Source of the DNA: an uncultured Blastocatellia bacterium
GTDB taxonomy: Bacteria > Acidobacteriota > Blastocatellia > Chloracidobacteriales > Chloracidobacteriaceae
Length of the DNA: 55,725 nt
Direction of reading: 5' to 3'
NCBI GenBank assembly: GCA_937934745.1
Contig: CALGZC010000044.1
Location: 1-55,725, forward strand
Of this stretch, positions 1 to 9,088 are shown piece after piece; within the stretch, counting starts at the first letter, position 1, and the number at the start of each line of letters is the position of its first letter. The translations under genes were made by a program, and so were the position numbers. Below the pieces are notes generated by a model. It searched no databases. It saw nothing but the letters and a program-made list of their open reading frames with translations, and was not told the DNA's origin.

Positions 1-1463
1 CGCGCCCCCGTAAACGCCATGTCACTGTACTCGTGATCGTTTGCCATGTGTACGCGGTTCAGCGCCTGGATCGTCAGCCGCCGCAGGGGATGCGGCGGTG
101 GCTCTCCCGCCGGGCGGTCAAAGTAACCCGACCGGCGAAGCTGCGTGACGAAATCGGGGTTCAGCCACCGGGGCAGCGCCGGATTCGCCGCCGCCGGTTG
201 CCTCGGTCCAAATCGCCGGCGCAGCGCATAGAAGCCGTTGCGCGCATCGCTGATGAGGTATTCCGCCAGGGCCTTGCCCAGCGCCATGATCCGACGCTGG
301 GACAGCAGCTCGCGCAAGTACGGCGCCGTCTCCTGGGTCAGCACCTCATCGCCCCATTGTCCCGTCAACAACACGCGCGAGTGCGCAGCTGCCTGCCGGT
401 AGCTCTCCATAATGCCGCTCCAAAACGGCTCGTGAACCGGCTCCGGCGGCGGCTGTGCCACCTCCGGATGGGGTGCGTAGGGCTGCCAATGGTCATGAGC
501 GATGAAGGTAATCGGAATGCGATGGGCCTGCGCCGCCATCTGCGCAAACCGCCGCTCGTCATCCGGGATCAGCCAATCGAAAACATTTGTGAAGGCATGG
601 AGCGCCGTTGCGGGAGACGCGCGGCGCGCAGCAGCCGTGACGACATTCGAATCGAGACCGCCGCTGAGAAAGACTGCCGCGCGCGGCGCACGCAGGCGAT
701 CAAGCACGGCCTTATCCAAAACCGCTTGAAAATGCTCAACGTATTCCTGGAAACGCCGATAGCGAAGATGCCCGTCGATTGGCCAGTCCCAGTACCGCCA
801 GTGCCGGAGCCTTCCGTTTTCCAGACATACGGCATGCGCCCGCGGCAAGCGGCGCACAGCGCGAAACAACGTCCCATCCTCATCCATTTTCATGCCGTGG
901 ATGAGCAGGTCCGCAACGGCAAATTCATCCAGATCGTCCGGGATTGCAGACGGCACATCCGGGTGTGCGCAAACCGTCTCCAGCGCGCTCCCGGCCACGA
1001 ACAACCCCGGCCGGTGACTGTAGTAGAACGGCTTGACGGCAAACCGGTCGCGCGCGCAAAACAGCCGCTGCCGCGGAGCATCCCACAGGACAAAGGCGAA
1101 GTCGCCGTGCAGATGACGCAGGCAATCGGTTTCCCAGGTCCGGTAGGCTTGCCACAGCAGCTTGGCATCGCTATCGGCGAGCGCGGCATCGCGGCCGGCC
1201 GCCTGGAGCGCGTCGCAGAGCGCTTCCCGCGCGTCCAGTCGGATGTCGGCCACCAGCCAGACTTGATGATCAAAGGTAAGCGGCGGCGGCGTACGGGTCA
1301 GGTCGTCCACATGGAGATGGGCGTACCCCAGAGCGATGTGCGCATCCTGCCACTGCGCTTGCCCGTCGGGCCCGCGCCATGTCAGCGACTGAAGCAACCG
1401 TTCTCCCAGCGAAGGCTCGATAGGTTGCTTCAACGGGTGGAAAACAACAAAAAAGCTGCTCAC
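1..1463 (-). CDS. Lasso-type asparagine synthetase (cyclase), partial at window edge
   Basis: Asparagine-synthase-family protein; in lasso peptide pathways the equivalent enzyme activates an Asp/Glu side chain with ATP and closes the macrolactam ring. I read an open frame from a GTG at 1463 down to the window edge (487 codons, C terminus missing). The N-terminal glutaminase-like half shows the family signature ARDRFAVKPFYY, and the PP-loop SGGLDS lies at about residues 267-272. Residue 2 is Ser rather than the nucleophilic Cys of glutamine-dependent enzymes, which fits a cyclase that does not use glutamine. The start lies 21 bases after the stop of the B2 gene, so B1-B2-cyclase form one operon. 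The GTG was chosen because the frame upstream of it belongs to B2. Family assignment is firm; the lasso role rests on the neighbours. Confidence 0.88.
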   Translation of the reverse strand, partial: MSSFFVVFHPLKQPIEPSLGERLLQSLTWRGPDGQAQWQDAHIALGYAHLHVDDLTRTPPPLTFDHQVWLVADIRLDAREALCDALQAAGRDAALADSDAKLLWQAYRTWETDCLRHLHGDFAFVLWDAPRQRLFCARDRFAVKPFYYSHRPGLFVAGSALETVCAHPDVPSAIPDDLDEFAVADLLIHGMKMDEDGTLFRAVRRLPRAHAVCLENGRLRHWRYWDWPIDGHLRYRRFQEYVEHFQAVLDKAVLDRLRAPRAAVFLSGGLDSNVVTAAARRASPATALHAFTNVFDWLIPDDERRFAQMAAQAHRIPITFIAHDHWQPYAPHPEVAQPPPEPVHEPFWSGIMESYRQAAAHSRVLLTGQWGDEVLTQETAPYLRELLSQRRIMALGKALAEYLISDARNGFYALRRRFGPRQPAAANPALPRWLNPDFVTQLRRSGYFDRPAGEPPPHPLRRLTIQALNRVHMANDHEYSDMAFTGA

Positions 1464-1484
1464 GTGATGCCGACAGACAGCGCT

Positions 1485-1955
1485 TCAGAGAGACATCGCC
1501 GACAAGGGGCGCTCGAATGCGGCATACTGTCGCCCTATATCGGCAGCTTCCAGCAACGGTCGCCCCTGCCATTCCACCCAGGCGTGCGCCCGAAGCGCAT
1601 CGGGGGTTTTCTGAACGCCAATTTTGACCTCGCAGGCGATCCCGCGCCGCGTCAGCAAAAACCACAGCGCGATCGCCCGAATCAGGCAAGTTGTTGGACG
1701 CGGAGTATGTCGCGCCGCGCGGCTTACAAACTCCGCTTGGCGCAGAGCCCAGTCGCCCGGCGCCAACGCCCTCCCCGAGACCGCCGCCATCCAGCGCAGC
1801 CCGCGCAGGCAACGTCGCGCGCCGATGCTCTGGCACAGCGCGTCAACCATGATGAGCAGCGCCCAGGCGGATAACAATCCGGCGCGCTCATCAGGCGGCA
1901 GCCGGCGCAGCGCTGTCAGTTGGCGGAGGCGGCGGCGTAGCCACATCATCATCAT
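1485..1955 (-). CDS. Lasso peptide biosynthesis B2 protein (transglutaminase-like leader peptidase)
   Basis: A 156-residue protein of the lasso B2 / Transglut_core3 family, the cysteine protease that removes the leader peptide. The catalytic Cys is in PTTCLIRA (Cys90) and the His in LRAHAWVEW (His124), followed by the usual GRPLLEA segment. The N terminus is basic and hydrophobic, typical of B2 proteins. It starts in a run of four ATG codons; the first overlaps the B1 stop by four bases (ATGA), indicating translational coupling. A second, diverged B2 protein is encoded at 33279-33794. Confidence 0.88.
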   Translation of the reverse strand: MMMMWLRRRLRQLTALRRLPPDERAGLLSAWALLIMVDALCQSIGARRCLRGLRWMAAVSGRALAPGDWALRQAEFVSRAARHTPRPTTCLIRAIALWFLLTRRGIACEVKIGVQKTPDALRAHAWVEWQGRPLLEAADIGRQYAAFERPLSAMSL

Positions 1956-2263
1956 GACGGTGAGGAAGACGGCACAATCTCGATCAGGCCGGCGCTCAGC
2001 AACTGGTTGAGAAACGCCTCAAAATCCTTGACCATTTGCTCCCGTTCAACTGCATACTCCTGCAACAAAACCTCCACGGCATCGGCCAAAGTGGCGCTAC
2101 TCGTCGCCTGCGACAACATGGCGCGCCCAACGCTATCAAGCCCATAGTAGCGCTCTGTATGCAGGTTAAGTAAAACGGCTTCATCGGCAATGCGACGAAC
2201 AATGACATGATCGGGAATAACCGCTCGACTATCGAATTCAACGATGGGGCTTGTTTCAACCAT
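1952..2263 (-). CDS. Lasso peptide B1 / PqqD-like leader-recognition protein
   Basis: A 103-residue PqqD-fold protein (RiPP recognition element) that in lasso systems binds the leader and presents it to the B2 protease. Recognisable features are the N-terminal strands with LLNLHTERYYGLDSVG, the helix after it, and the C-terminal winged-helix part ending AGLIEIV. It is the first gene of the minus-strand operon B1-B2-cyclase. No precursor gene was found immediately upstream, so the precursor is probably beyond the left edge or elsewhere. Confidence 0.85.
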   Translation of the reverse strand: MVETSPIVEFDSRAVIPDHVIVRRIADEAVLLNLHTERYYGLDSVGRAMLSQATSSATLADAVEVLLQEYAVEREQMVKDFEAFLNQLLSAGLIEIVPSSSPS

Positions 2264-2449
2264 AGCGTTTGTGATTCCAAAGTCATTTGGTCCGCGCTTG
2301 ATTATGTCTTGTGACTTTATGTCTTGTAGCAGGGTTGATGAGTGTCAGAGAGTATATCGGGATAGGTTGCCGGGACAAAGCGTCGGGCGGACTTTTCAAT
2401 GGCAACCGGTTCCCAGGCTAAAACTTTTTAGAAAGCCGGCTATTGCTGA
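2264..2449. promoter_or_regulatory. Divergent intergenic region between lasso operon and PRMT-like gene
   Basis: This 186-base stretch is visibly richer in A and T than its surroundings and must hold both divergent promoters. An 11-base direct repeat TTATGTCTTGT occurs at 2302-2312 and 2317-2327 (15-base period), a possible regulator site on one face of the helix. I translated both strands and found no credible precursor peptide with its own start and ribosome-binding site. No clear -35/-10 pair was recognised. Confidence 0.4.
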
Positions 2450-3610
2450 ATGTATAACGACTACGTCGCTTTAACTTACCATGCCTCGCTGCTTGCCGAC
2501 GAATACCGCGTGCGAGCCTTTCAGACTGCTATCGAATCGGTTGTCCGTCCAGGCGATGTCGTCGCGGACATTGGGTGCGGAACAGGCATCCTGACGCTGT
2601 TCGCCTGTCGGGCCGGAGCGCGTCACGTCTATGCCATTGACGATGGCCCCATCATCGAGTTGGCGAAACTGATCCTGCGCCAAAACGGCTATGCCGAACA
2701 GGTGACGTGCATTGACCGTCCGTCTCATCAAGCCGCCTTGCCGGAGCCGGTGGATGTCATCGTATCGGAAACCATTGGCAACTACGGCGCGGAGGAGCGG
2801 ATTGTGCCGACGCTCTGGGATGCTTGCCGGCGCTGGCTCAAGCCCGAAGGGCGAGTCATTCCGCGCGCGCTGGAGCTGTACTGCGCGCCAGTGACGTGGC
2901 CGGAACCGGAGCCGGCGCTCACGGTTTGGCGGCAGCCGGTCTGCGGCTTTGATGTTTCACCGGGGGTGCCATTTGCCATCAGTCAACAGTACGCGCGGCG
3001 GCTGCGCCCTGAACATTTGCTTGCCGAGGGACAATGCTACAGTCGGCTTCTGCTGACCCCTGAGGCGTTGGCAGGGCCAGCGCCGCCCAAAGTGACCGGG
3101 ACGGCGGTGTTTCAGGTCAACCGGCCGGCCGTGATGCATGGCGTCGGCGGCTGGTTTCGGGCGGCGCTGACCGCATCGGTCGGCATCACAACCGATCCTG
3201 CCGGCTCCCAGACAAGTTGGGGGCATCTCTGCCTGCCGATTGCCGAGCCGATCCGCGTAGAAACCGGCGACGAGGTTGCAATCAGCCTGACCTCCGTTGG
3301 CGGCGGCAGCTTGTTGCGCTGGGAAGTCACGTGGCGCGGCGCGGGCGGAGCGACCCGCATCTTTCGGCACTCCGATTTTGAAGGCTGGCTGGCCACGCCG
3401 GAGCGGCTGCGCCCGTTGGCCGAGGATGCGGCGCCAGGTCTCAGCTCCAAAGGGCAGGCGCAGCTTTTTTCGCTGACTAAGCTGGATGCCGGCTGGACAA
3501 TTGGGCAAGTCGCCCGCGGGCTACACGAACGTTTCGCCGATCAGTTTCCGACGCTTGAGGATGCCCTGGTCTATGTGAAAGGGCAGGCGCTCAAGTTCGC
3601 GCGGAGCTGA
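2450..3610 (+). CDS. Protein arginine methyltransferase-like SAM methyltransferase
   Basis: A 386-residue class I SAM methyltransferase that resembles protein arginine methyltransferases. The N terminus DYVALTYHASLLADEYR matches the PRMT region ahead of motif I. Motif I is VADIGCGTG (residues 38-46). The double-E loop SETIGNYGAEE has Glu107 and Glu116 at the canonical spacing of nine. The middle is a beta-barrel-like domain, and the last ~40 residues (DAGWTIGQVARGL onward) look like the helical end of a PqqD-like or winged-helix domain. It diverges from the B1-B2-cyclase operon, which suggests that it modifies the RiPP or a partner protein. That link is inference. A ribosomal-protein methyltransferase role is the main alternative. 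Confidence 0.75.
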   Translation: MYNDYVALTYHASLLADEYRVRAFQTAIESVVRPGDVVADIGCGTGILTLFACRAGARHVYAIDDGPIIELAKLILRQNGYAEQVTCIDRPSHQAALPEPVDVIVSETIGNYGAEERIVPTLWDACRRWLKPEGRVIPRALELYCAPVTWPEPEPALTVWRQPVCGFDVSPGVPFAISQQYARRLRPEHLLAEGQCYSRLLLTPEALAGPAPPKVTGTAVFQVNRPAVMHGVGGWFRAALTASVGITTDPAGSQTSWGHLCLPIAEPIRVETGDEVAISLTSVGGGSLLRWEVTWRGAGGATRIFRHSDFEGWLATPERLRPLAEDAAPGLSSKGQAQLFSLTKLDAGWTIGQVARGLHERFADQFPTLEDALVYVKGQALKFARS

Positions 3611-3650
3611 GAGCCGACAGCGGAAGTCCGCCTTTCACGGCCGGCTCTCA
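3608..3650. terminator. Bidirectional hairpin between convergent genes
   Basis: Perfect 9-base inverted repeat TGAGAGCCG (3608-3616) / CGGCTCTCA (3642-3650), enclosing a second small hairpin GCGGA-AG-TCCGC (3620-3631). It spans the short gap between the convergent methyltransferase and SUMF1-like genes. There is no clear U-tract, so it may be a structured 3' end rather than a classical intrinsic terminator. Confidence 0.5.
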
Positions 3651-4778
3651 CGGCTCGCCCTCGTCATCGGTCGGCTGGCCGTCGCCGTAGCGGTCGCTCA
3701 GCGCGACGCGAAAGCCGAGGATCGCGAGAAAATCTTCCCGGTGAAGTCCATCCCGGATCGAGCACCGGCAGCCATCCGGCAGCGCCGCCCACGAGCCACC
3801 GCGAATGGCGCGGGGATCCGCTTCCCCGCCTTTCCGCGGCTGACGCGCCGGCCCGCCGTAGGCCTGCGCCTGGGTCAGACGCGGCGCGTAGTCGTCCAGG
3901 CACCACTCGCGGACATTGCCGTGCATATCGGCCAGCCCGAAGGCATTGATGCCCAGCGACCCGACCGGCGTCGGCTGTTTACGCGCCGGCACCGGCGGCT
4001 CATCGCCGTAGGGCAGCGAGCTGTCGTAGTTCTCCGCCTGTGCGTTGAGCGTCGGGCCGTATGAAAACATCCCGGTCGCGCCTGCGCGACAGGCGTATTC
4101 CCACTCGGCTTCCGTCGGCAGGCGGTAGGGACGGCCGGTTTTTTTCGCCAGCCGCCGGCAGAACTCGACGGCTTCATCCCAGGTAATGCTGTCCACCGGC
4201 AGGTGGTCGCCTTTGAACTGCGATGGATCGCGCGGCAGATCGCGCTCGACTTTCGGCCAGCCGGCCACGACGCGCCACTGCGCCTGCGTGACTTCCGTCC
4301 GTCCCATGTAGAATCCATACACCCGGGCCCGCATAGCCGGCCTTTCGTTTTCGCCGGCTTCGTCTCCGCCGGAGGCGCCGAGCGTGAAGCACTCGCCCGG
4401 TATGGCGACTAGTTCCAGCGTCACGCCGTCGTCGAGCGTTTCGGTAAAGCGGACGGTCTCTTTTTTGAGCCTTTCGACGACCTGCCCGCGGGCGTCCAGG
4501 CGCGGCGTCTCAAACGTCAGTGGGGAAAGCTGCGCCGCCGGCAGATTCACCGTCGGCGCCAGCGGGTTTGGCGGGCAGGGCGGGCCGCTTGGGCGCGATG
4601 GCTTCCCGCCGCCGCGTTTGCCGCCGGCCGGCTTGCCTGCTTCAGCGCCACCGGCGGGCTTGCCGCCGACGCTGGTGCTGCGCTCCTGCGCGGCGGCGCC
4701 GAAGAGGATGCCGGCCAAGAGCGCGCTCAGCGCCAAGCCGAGTCGCCAGAAATGATGGCCTGTCCTTTGTTGAGCCAT
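3648..4778 (-). CDS. Secreted SUMF1/formylglycine-generating-enzyme-like protein
   Basis: A 376-residue protein with an N-terminal signal sequence (LGLALSALLAGILFGAAAQ), a Gly/Lys/Pro-rich linker, then an FGE-sulfatase (SUMF1) domain: MGRTEVTQAQW, RLPTEAEWEYACRAG, GLADMHGNVREWC and IRGGSW. In copper-dependent FGEs two cysteines flank the last segment; here only GCRCSIR is seen, and the position shortly after RGGSW holds Ala rather than Cys. It is therefore more likely a SUMF1-fold exported protein of unknown activity than a sulfatase activator. The start was put at the ATG at 4778 rather than an upstream TTG (4796). Domain call firm, function unknown. Confidence 0.8.
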   Translation of the reverse strand: MAQQRTGHHFWRLGLALSALLAGILFGAAAQERSTSVGGKPAGGAEAGKPAGGKRGGGKPSRPSGPPCPPNPLAPTVNLPAAQLSPLTFETPRLDARGQVVERLKKETVRFTETLDDGVTLELVAIPGECFTLGASGGDEAGENERPAMRARVYGFYMGRTEVTQAQWRVVAGWPKVERDLPRDPSQFKGDHLPVDSITWDEAVEFCRRLAKKTGRPYRLPTEAEWEYACRAGATGMFSYGPTLNAQAENYDSSLPYGDEPPVPARKQPTPVGSLGINAFGLADMHGNVREWCLDDYAPRLTQAQAYGGPARQPRKGGEADPRAIRGGSWAALPDGCRCSIRDGLHREDFLAILGFRVALSDRYGDGQPTDDEGEP

Positions 4779-4901
4779 GGCTTCAGTCTCGCTCAATTAG
4801 GCTGATCGCTCGCGAAGCTATGGTGACCGATGGAGCGTAGCAGCTTTGCCGTTGCCTAAAAACGAAGCTTTGGCCGAAAAAGCATAACCGGGGCGGAGAA
4901 G

Positions 4902-4933
4902 AAAAAAAGGGATGCCGTCGCTTGCGGCATCCC
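4902..4933 (-). terminator. Strong intrinsic terminator of the hutU-cobU-unknown operon
   Basis: On the minus strand a perfect 9-base stem GGGATGCCG (arms 4909-4917 and 4925-4933) with a 7-base loop is followed directly by seven T (4902-4908). It lies 26 bases beyond the stop at 4960, an ideal rho-independent terminator. Confidence 0.9.
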
Positions 4934-4959
4934 GAAGAGCGCGGTTGCAGGTGATGGGC

Positions 4960-6666
4960 TTACGGGCGCACCGTGATGCCTTGGTTTCTAAGCGCGCGCT
5001 CGGCGCTGTCAATGCCTTGCTCGTAATGGGTTGTGATGGCTTCATTCTCCGGCGTGGCAGGGTCGGGGTCGCGCAGCGATCCAAGGTCGAAAAGTCCCTT
5101 CAAAATGGCGTCAACGTCGTTGGCATTCTTCACGTCCGCCCACGCCCCGGCGCCAAGGATGCCACCCCAGCCTTGGGTGAGCTGCTCGCTGAGGTAGCGG
5201 GTGAACGCTTCCTGCGCGCCTTTGACGCCGCGCTCGACAATCAGCCTGCCGAGGTGTTCGCCAACGGCTTCCCCCAGCGCCTTGCCAAAGATTTCCGTCA
5301 GCTTCTTCGGCACCGGGACAATGTCGAAAACTAGCTTGATGAGATCGCGCGTCGCCTGCTCGCGGTCACGCTGGTCACGGACGCTCAGCGCGAACCCGTT
5401 TGTAATCGTGCCGCTTAGACGGCCAAGCGCGTTGGGGCGATGTTCATCTCGATACTGACCTGCCAGATCAGAAAGCGTTTGCACCAAGTTGTCTTTCGCG
5501 CCGTCGCTCAGCAAGCTATTGAACAGTGTCCGCTGGAAGAAGCGCGACATCGTGACCATGCCGTGGTTGCGAAGGTCTGCTGGGGAGTTGAGACGGTCGG
5601 TGATGGCGCGGGCGTCGCTGCAGTAGAGGTTGGTCAGCGCCTCCAGCGTCTTGTCCCCGGCATTGTATTCGCTGAGCCGATCAAGCTGCCCGTGGCTTAT
5701 CGTCGCTTGGAAGAGCGCAAGCTTGGTATCGAGGCTGGCTTGCGCGGCTGTTGTTAGAATGTCGCCGAGCGCAGTCGTCCGCGTGCCGGAAACCGGCATG
5801 TCAAAGCCCGGCACCTGGTAGGCGCTGAGTCGCTCGATGAAGCCGGACAGCGTGATGGGCGTATGAGCGCCCGGTCCGGCAAAGTCTCCGTTACGCAGCC
5901 GGCTGACCATATCGTTCAAAACATCAGGGCTGCCCGCCATGGCGCGCGCCGCGCTGTTGAGCATGCGCTCGGCATGGGGCGTCGGCGCGTCGCGGACAAA
6001 CGCAATCACCGACGTTGCGTAATCGCGCATCAAGCCCGTTGAGCCGCTTTGCGCGATCAGCAATCCGACGAAGTCGCCATTCGCTGAGCCATGACGCAAA
6101 TTGAACAAAGGCTCTGCCTGGATCATCTGGCGAACCGTGTCGCCGGCGATGGCGCCTGCGTCATAAGCCGAGCCAAGCGCCTGCGCGATGATCTGCCGTT
6201 CCGCATGCGTGATTGGCGTTGTTCGGTCGCTGACATTGCCGGCGTTTTGGAATGGATCGCCGCCTGCCGCCCGCAGAATGTCGGCGAACATCTGGGGGGA
6301 CTTGGCAAGCTCCGCCATAAGCTGTTGACGGAAATGAGAGTCGCCTGCCCGAAGCTGCTGGGCAAGCTCGCGCGCCGCATTCATCGGGTAGGTTTGTCCC
6401 TGTGGATTCCCATAAGCCTGCCGGACTTGTTCAGCGGCTGCCTGCGCGCTCGCGCCGGCACCGGTGACATTGGCTGGAGTGGAGCTGGCGACCCGGGCGC
6501 GCGTCAGGGCGCCCGCAAGACGAATTTCTTCGGCGCGCGCCGAGCTGACGTCAACCGCCGGCTGGCGACCGGCCGGCCGCTCCGTTTTCGCTTGGGCTTT
6601 GTGACCGTTCGTGGAAGACGTTGTGCGAGCGGGTGGTGGCGCAACAGGACCTCGAACTCGTGACAT
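4960..6666 (-). CDS. Large protein of unknown function
   Basis: I do not recognise this protein. With the ATG at 6666 it has 568 residues. That start is preceded by GAGG at a suitable distance. The frame is open up to a GTG at 6855, which overlaps the cobU stop by four bases and would give 631 residues. The first ~130 residues are low complexity (Pro, Ala, Ser, Thr); the rest is Ala/Leu-rich and probably helical, with segments such as ADILRAAGGDPFQNAGN and TPITLSGFIERLSAYQVPG. No signal peptide or clear membrane span was seen. It ends just before a strong terminator and closes the hutU-cobU operon. Function cannot be inferred from neighbours. Confidence 0.75.
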   Translation of the reverse strand: MSRVRGPVAPPPARTTSSTNGHKAQAKTERPAGRQPAVDVSSARAEEIRLAGALTRARVASSTPANVTGAGASAQAAAEQVRQAYGNPQGQTYPMNAARELAQQLRAGDSHFRQQLMAELAKSPQMFADILRAAGGDPFQNAGNVSDRTTPITHAERQIIAQALGSAYDAGAIAGDTVRQMIQAEPLFNLRHGSANGDFVGLLIAQSGSTGLMRDYATSVIAFVRDAPTPHAERMLNSAARAMAGSPDVLNDMVSRLRNGDFAGPGAHTPITLSGFIERLSAYQVPGFDMPVSGTRTTALGDILTTAAQASLDTKLALFQATISHGQLDRLSEYNAGDKTLEALTNLYCSDARAITDRLNSPADLRNHGMVTMSRFFQRTLFNSLLSDGAKDNLVQTLSDLAGQYRDEHRPNALGRLSGTITNGFALSVRDQRDREQATRDLIKLVFDIVPVPKKLTEIFGKALGEAVGEHLGRLIVERGVKGAQEAFTRYLSEQLTQGWGGILGAGAWADVKNANDVDAILKGLFDLGSLRDPDPATPENEAITTHYEQGIDSAERALRNQGITVRP

Positions 6667-6851
6667 GCTTTGAACCTCAGCGGTAGGGATTTCAGGAGCG
6701 CGGCTCTGAGCCGTTCCGCTCAGGTTATTCGCCCCTGGCCCGCGATGTTGCGTCCTGAGCGCAGCTTTTGGCTGAACGTTACGCAGATTGTCGCTTTTTT
6801 CCGGCTGCGGGCTGCCGGACGAACCGCCCGCTTCCGTCTCCGGCGCGCCTG

Positions 6852-7397
6852 TCACTTGAGGCGCCAGGCAATGCCGGCCACAACGAAATACGCCTCGGTC
6901 GCCGCTGCCGCGACCGACTGGTTGACCCGCCCCAGCAGGTCGCGATAGCGCCGCGCCAGCGCGTTATCCGGGACAACGCCCAACCCGACCTCATTCGACA
7001 CGACGATGACCGTCTGCTCGCGGCGCGAAAACGTCTGCAAAAACGCCGCCAGCGTTGTTTCGAGCGCATTGAGGCAGTTGGCTTCATCGTCCGGCATCGC
7101 GAGCAGCCAGTTGGACACCAGCAGCGTCAGGCAATCCACCAGCACGACGCCCGCCTCGGCCGCCTGCGCGTAGGCAGCCGCCAGTGCGCGCGGCTCTTCA
7201 ATCACGCGCCAGTCAGGCGGACGCTCCGCTCGATGGCGCGCAATCCGCGCCCGCATGTCGTCGTCCAGCGCTTCCGCCGTGGCAATGAAGCACACCGGCG
7301 CGCCGGCCGCGTCGGCTTTCGCCTGGGCGAGTTCCTGGGCAAAGCGGCTCTTTCCGGCCCGCGCGCCGCCCAGAACGAAAATCAGCGCCGGCGTCAT
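6852..7397 (-). CDS. cobU: Adenosylcobinamide kinase / adenosylcobinamide-phosphate guanylyltransferase
   Basis: Bifunctional cobalamin nucleotide-loop enzyme CobU/CobP (181 residues), which phosphorylates adenosylcobinamide and transfers GMP. Evidence: N-terminal P-loop GGARAGKS (residues 10-17), the [12 protein letters not shown] segment, [29 protein letters not shown], and [12 protein letters not shown] near the end. The start (ATG, 7397) overlaps the hutU stop by four bases (ATGA), so it is translationally coupled to hutU; the longer frame upstream is only hutU antiphase sequence. No other cobalamin gene lies adjacent, although a CobC-like phosphatase is encoded at 22818-23447. Confidence 0.93.
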   Translation of the reverse strand: MTPALIFVLGGARAGKSRFAQELAQAKADAAGAPVCFIATAEALDDDMRARIARHRAERPPDWRVIEEPRALAAAYAQAAEAGVVLVDCLTLLVSNWLLAMPDDEANCLNALETTLAAFLQTFSRREQTVIVVSNEVGLGVVPDNALARRYRDLLGRVNQSVAAAATEAYFVVAGIAWRLK

Positions 7398-9088
7398 AGC
7401 GTCTCCTGATCCAGCATCGGCAAATGCAGACCGTGCTCGCGGGCGCAAGCTATGGCTTCCGCATAACCGGCATCCGCGTGGCGCATGACGCCCGTCGCCG
7501 GGTCGTTCCACAACACGCGCTCCAGCCGGCGCGCCGCGTCTTCCGTGCCGTCGCACACGATGACCATCCCGGCATGCTGCGAATAGCCCATGCCGACGCC
7601 GCCCCCGTGGTGCAATGCAACCCAGGTCGCGCCGCTGGCCGTGTTGAGCAGCGCGTTGAGCAGCGGCCAGTCGGAAACGGCATCCGAGCCATCCTGCATG
7701 CCCTCCGTCTCGCGATTGGGCGAGGCGACCGAGCCGGCGTCCAGATGGTCGCGCCCGATGACAATCGGCGCTTTGACGTCGCCGCGCCGCACCATTTCAT
7801 TGAAGGCCAGTCCGGCCCGGTGGCGCTCCCCAAGCCCAAGCCAGCAAATCCGCGCCGGCAGCCCCTGAAAGGCGATCCGCTCGCCGGCCATCGTCAGCCA
7901 CCGGTGCAAGTGGTCGTTTTCGGGGAAGAGTTCCATCAGCCGCTCATCCGTTCGCCGAATGTCCTCTGGGTCGCCTGACAGCGCGACCCACCGAAACGGG
8001 CCCTTGCCGCGACAAAATAGCGGGCGAATGTAGGCCGGCACAAAACCGGGGATCGAAAACGCTTCCCGCACGCCTTCGTCAAAGGCCACTTGGCGCAGGT
8101 TGTTCCCGTAGTCCACGACTGGGACGCCCATCGCCTGAAAGTCAAGCATCGCCCGGACGTGCCGCGCGCAGCTTTCCGCTGCCGCGCGGCGCAGCGCGCC
8201 GTGCTGCGCCGGGTCTTGTTGCGCCGCCTGCCATTGCTCCACAGTCCAGCCTGCCGGGAGGTAGCCATGCATCAGGTCATGCGCCGAGGTCTGATCGGTG
8301 ACAATGTCCGGCCGCAGTCCGCCCTGCCGCGCGCGCCGGGCCAGCTCCGGCAGGATTTCCGCCGCGTTGCCGAGCAGTCCGACCGAGACGGCGCGCTTTT
8401 CGGCCGTGTAACGCGCGATCCGCGCCAACGCATCTTCGAGATCGGCCGCCTGCTCGTCGAGGTAGCGCGTTTGCAAGCGCGCCGCGATGCGGCTCGGCTG
8501 GCATTCGATGACCAGCGCCGCTGCGCCGGCGAAGACGGCCGCCAACGGTTGCGCGCCGCCCATGCCGCCCAAGCCGGACGTGAGGATCCAGCGTCCGCGC
8601 AGGTCGCCGCCATAGTGCTGCCGTCCCATCTCGGCAAAGGTCTCATACGTCCCCTGCACAATGCCCTGCGTGCCGATGTAAATCCACGAGCCGGCAGTCA
8701 TCTGCCCATACATCATCAACCCGCGCCGGTCGAGTTCGTCAAAGTGCTCCCAAGTCGCCCATTTGGGGACGAGATTCGAGTTGGCGAGCAACACGCGCGG
8801 GGCGTCCGGGTGCGTCCGAAAGACGCCGACCGGCTTACCTGACTGAATCAGCAGCGTCTCGTCGGCCTGCATGCGACGTAGGGTGTGCGCAATCGCTTCA
8901 AAACAAGCCCAGTTGCGGGCGGCTTTGCCAATGCCGCCATAGACGACCAGTTCTTCCGGACGCTCGGCAACTTCCGGATCGAGGTTGTTGTGGAGCATTC
9001 GGTAGGCAGCTTCAAGCTGCCAGTTGCGACACGTCAACTGTGCGCCGCGCGGAGCGCGCACCGGATAAGGCATTGCAGAAGGCAACAT
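7394..9088 (-). CDS. hutU: Urocanate hydratase
   Basis: Urocanase, second step of histidine degradation (urocanate to imidazolonepropionate, NAD-dependent). The protein shows family signatures [47 protein letters not shown] and the NAD-binding segment [13 protein letters not shown]. The start is uncertain: ATG at 9088 gives 564 residues, ATG at 9073 gives 559, and GTG at 9145 gives 583; none has a clear ribosome-binding site. Urocanases are usually about 550-560 residues, which favours the shorter versions. No hutH or hutI lies in the window. It is the first gene of an operon with cobU and an unknown protein. Confidence 0.93.
   Translation of the reverse strand: MLPSAMPYPVRAPRGAQLTCRNWQLEAAYRMLHNNLDPEVAERPEELVVYGGIGKAARNWACFEAIAHTLRRMQADETLLIQSGKPVGVFRTHPDAPRVLLANSNLVPKWATWEHFDELDRRGLMMYGQMTAGSWIYIGTQGIVQGTYETFAEMGRQHYGGDLRGRWILTSGLGGMGGAQPLAAVFAGAAALVIECQPSRIAARLQTRYLDEQAADLEDALARIARYTAEKRAVSVGLLGNAAEILPELARRARQGGLRPDIVTDQTSAHDLMHGYLPAGWTVEQWQAAQQDPAQHGALRRAAAESCARHVRAMLDFQAMGVPVVDYGNNLRQVAFDEGVREAFSIPGFVPAYIRPLFCRGKGPFRWVALSGDPEDIRRTDERLMELFPENDHLHRWLTMAGERIAFQGLPARICWLGLGERHRAGLAFNEMVRRGDVKAPIVIGRDHLDAGSVASPNRETEGMQDGSDAVSDWPLLNALLNTASGATWVALHHGGGVGMGYSQHAGMVIVCDGTEDAARRLERVLWNDPATGVMRHADAGYAEAIACAREHGLHLPMLDQETL

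Noticed and set aside
33-1874. 613-codon plus-strand open frame
   Set aside because: Antisense to the asparagine-synthetase and B2 genes, Arg-rich with no family similarity; the minus-strand frame shows clear motifs.
2244-2474. 76-codon plus-strand ORF considered as a lasso precursor
   Set aside because: It begins inside the B1 gene and runs out of frame into the methyltransferase start; no leader motif or ribosome-binding site.
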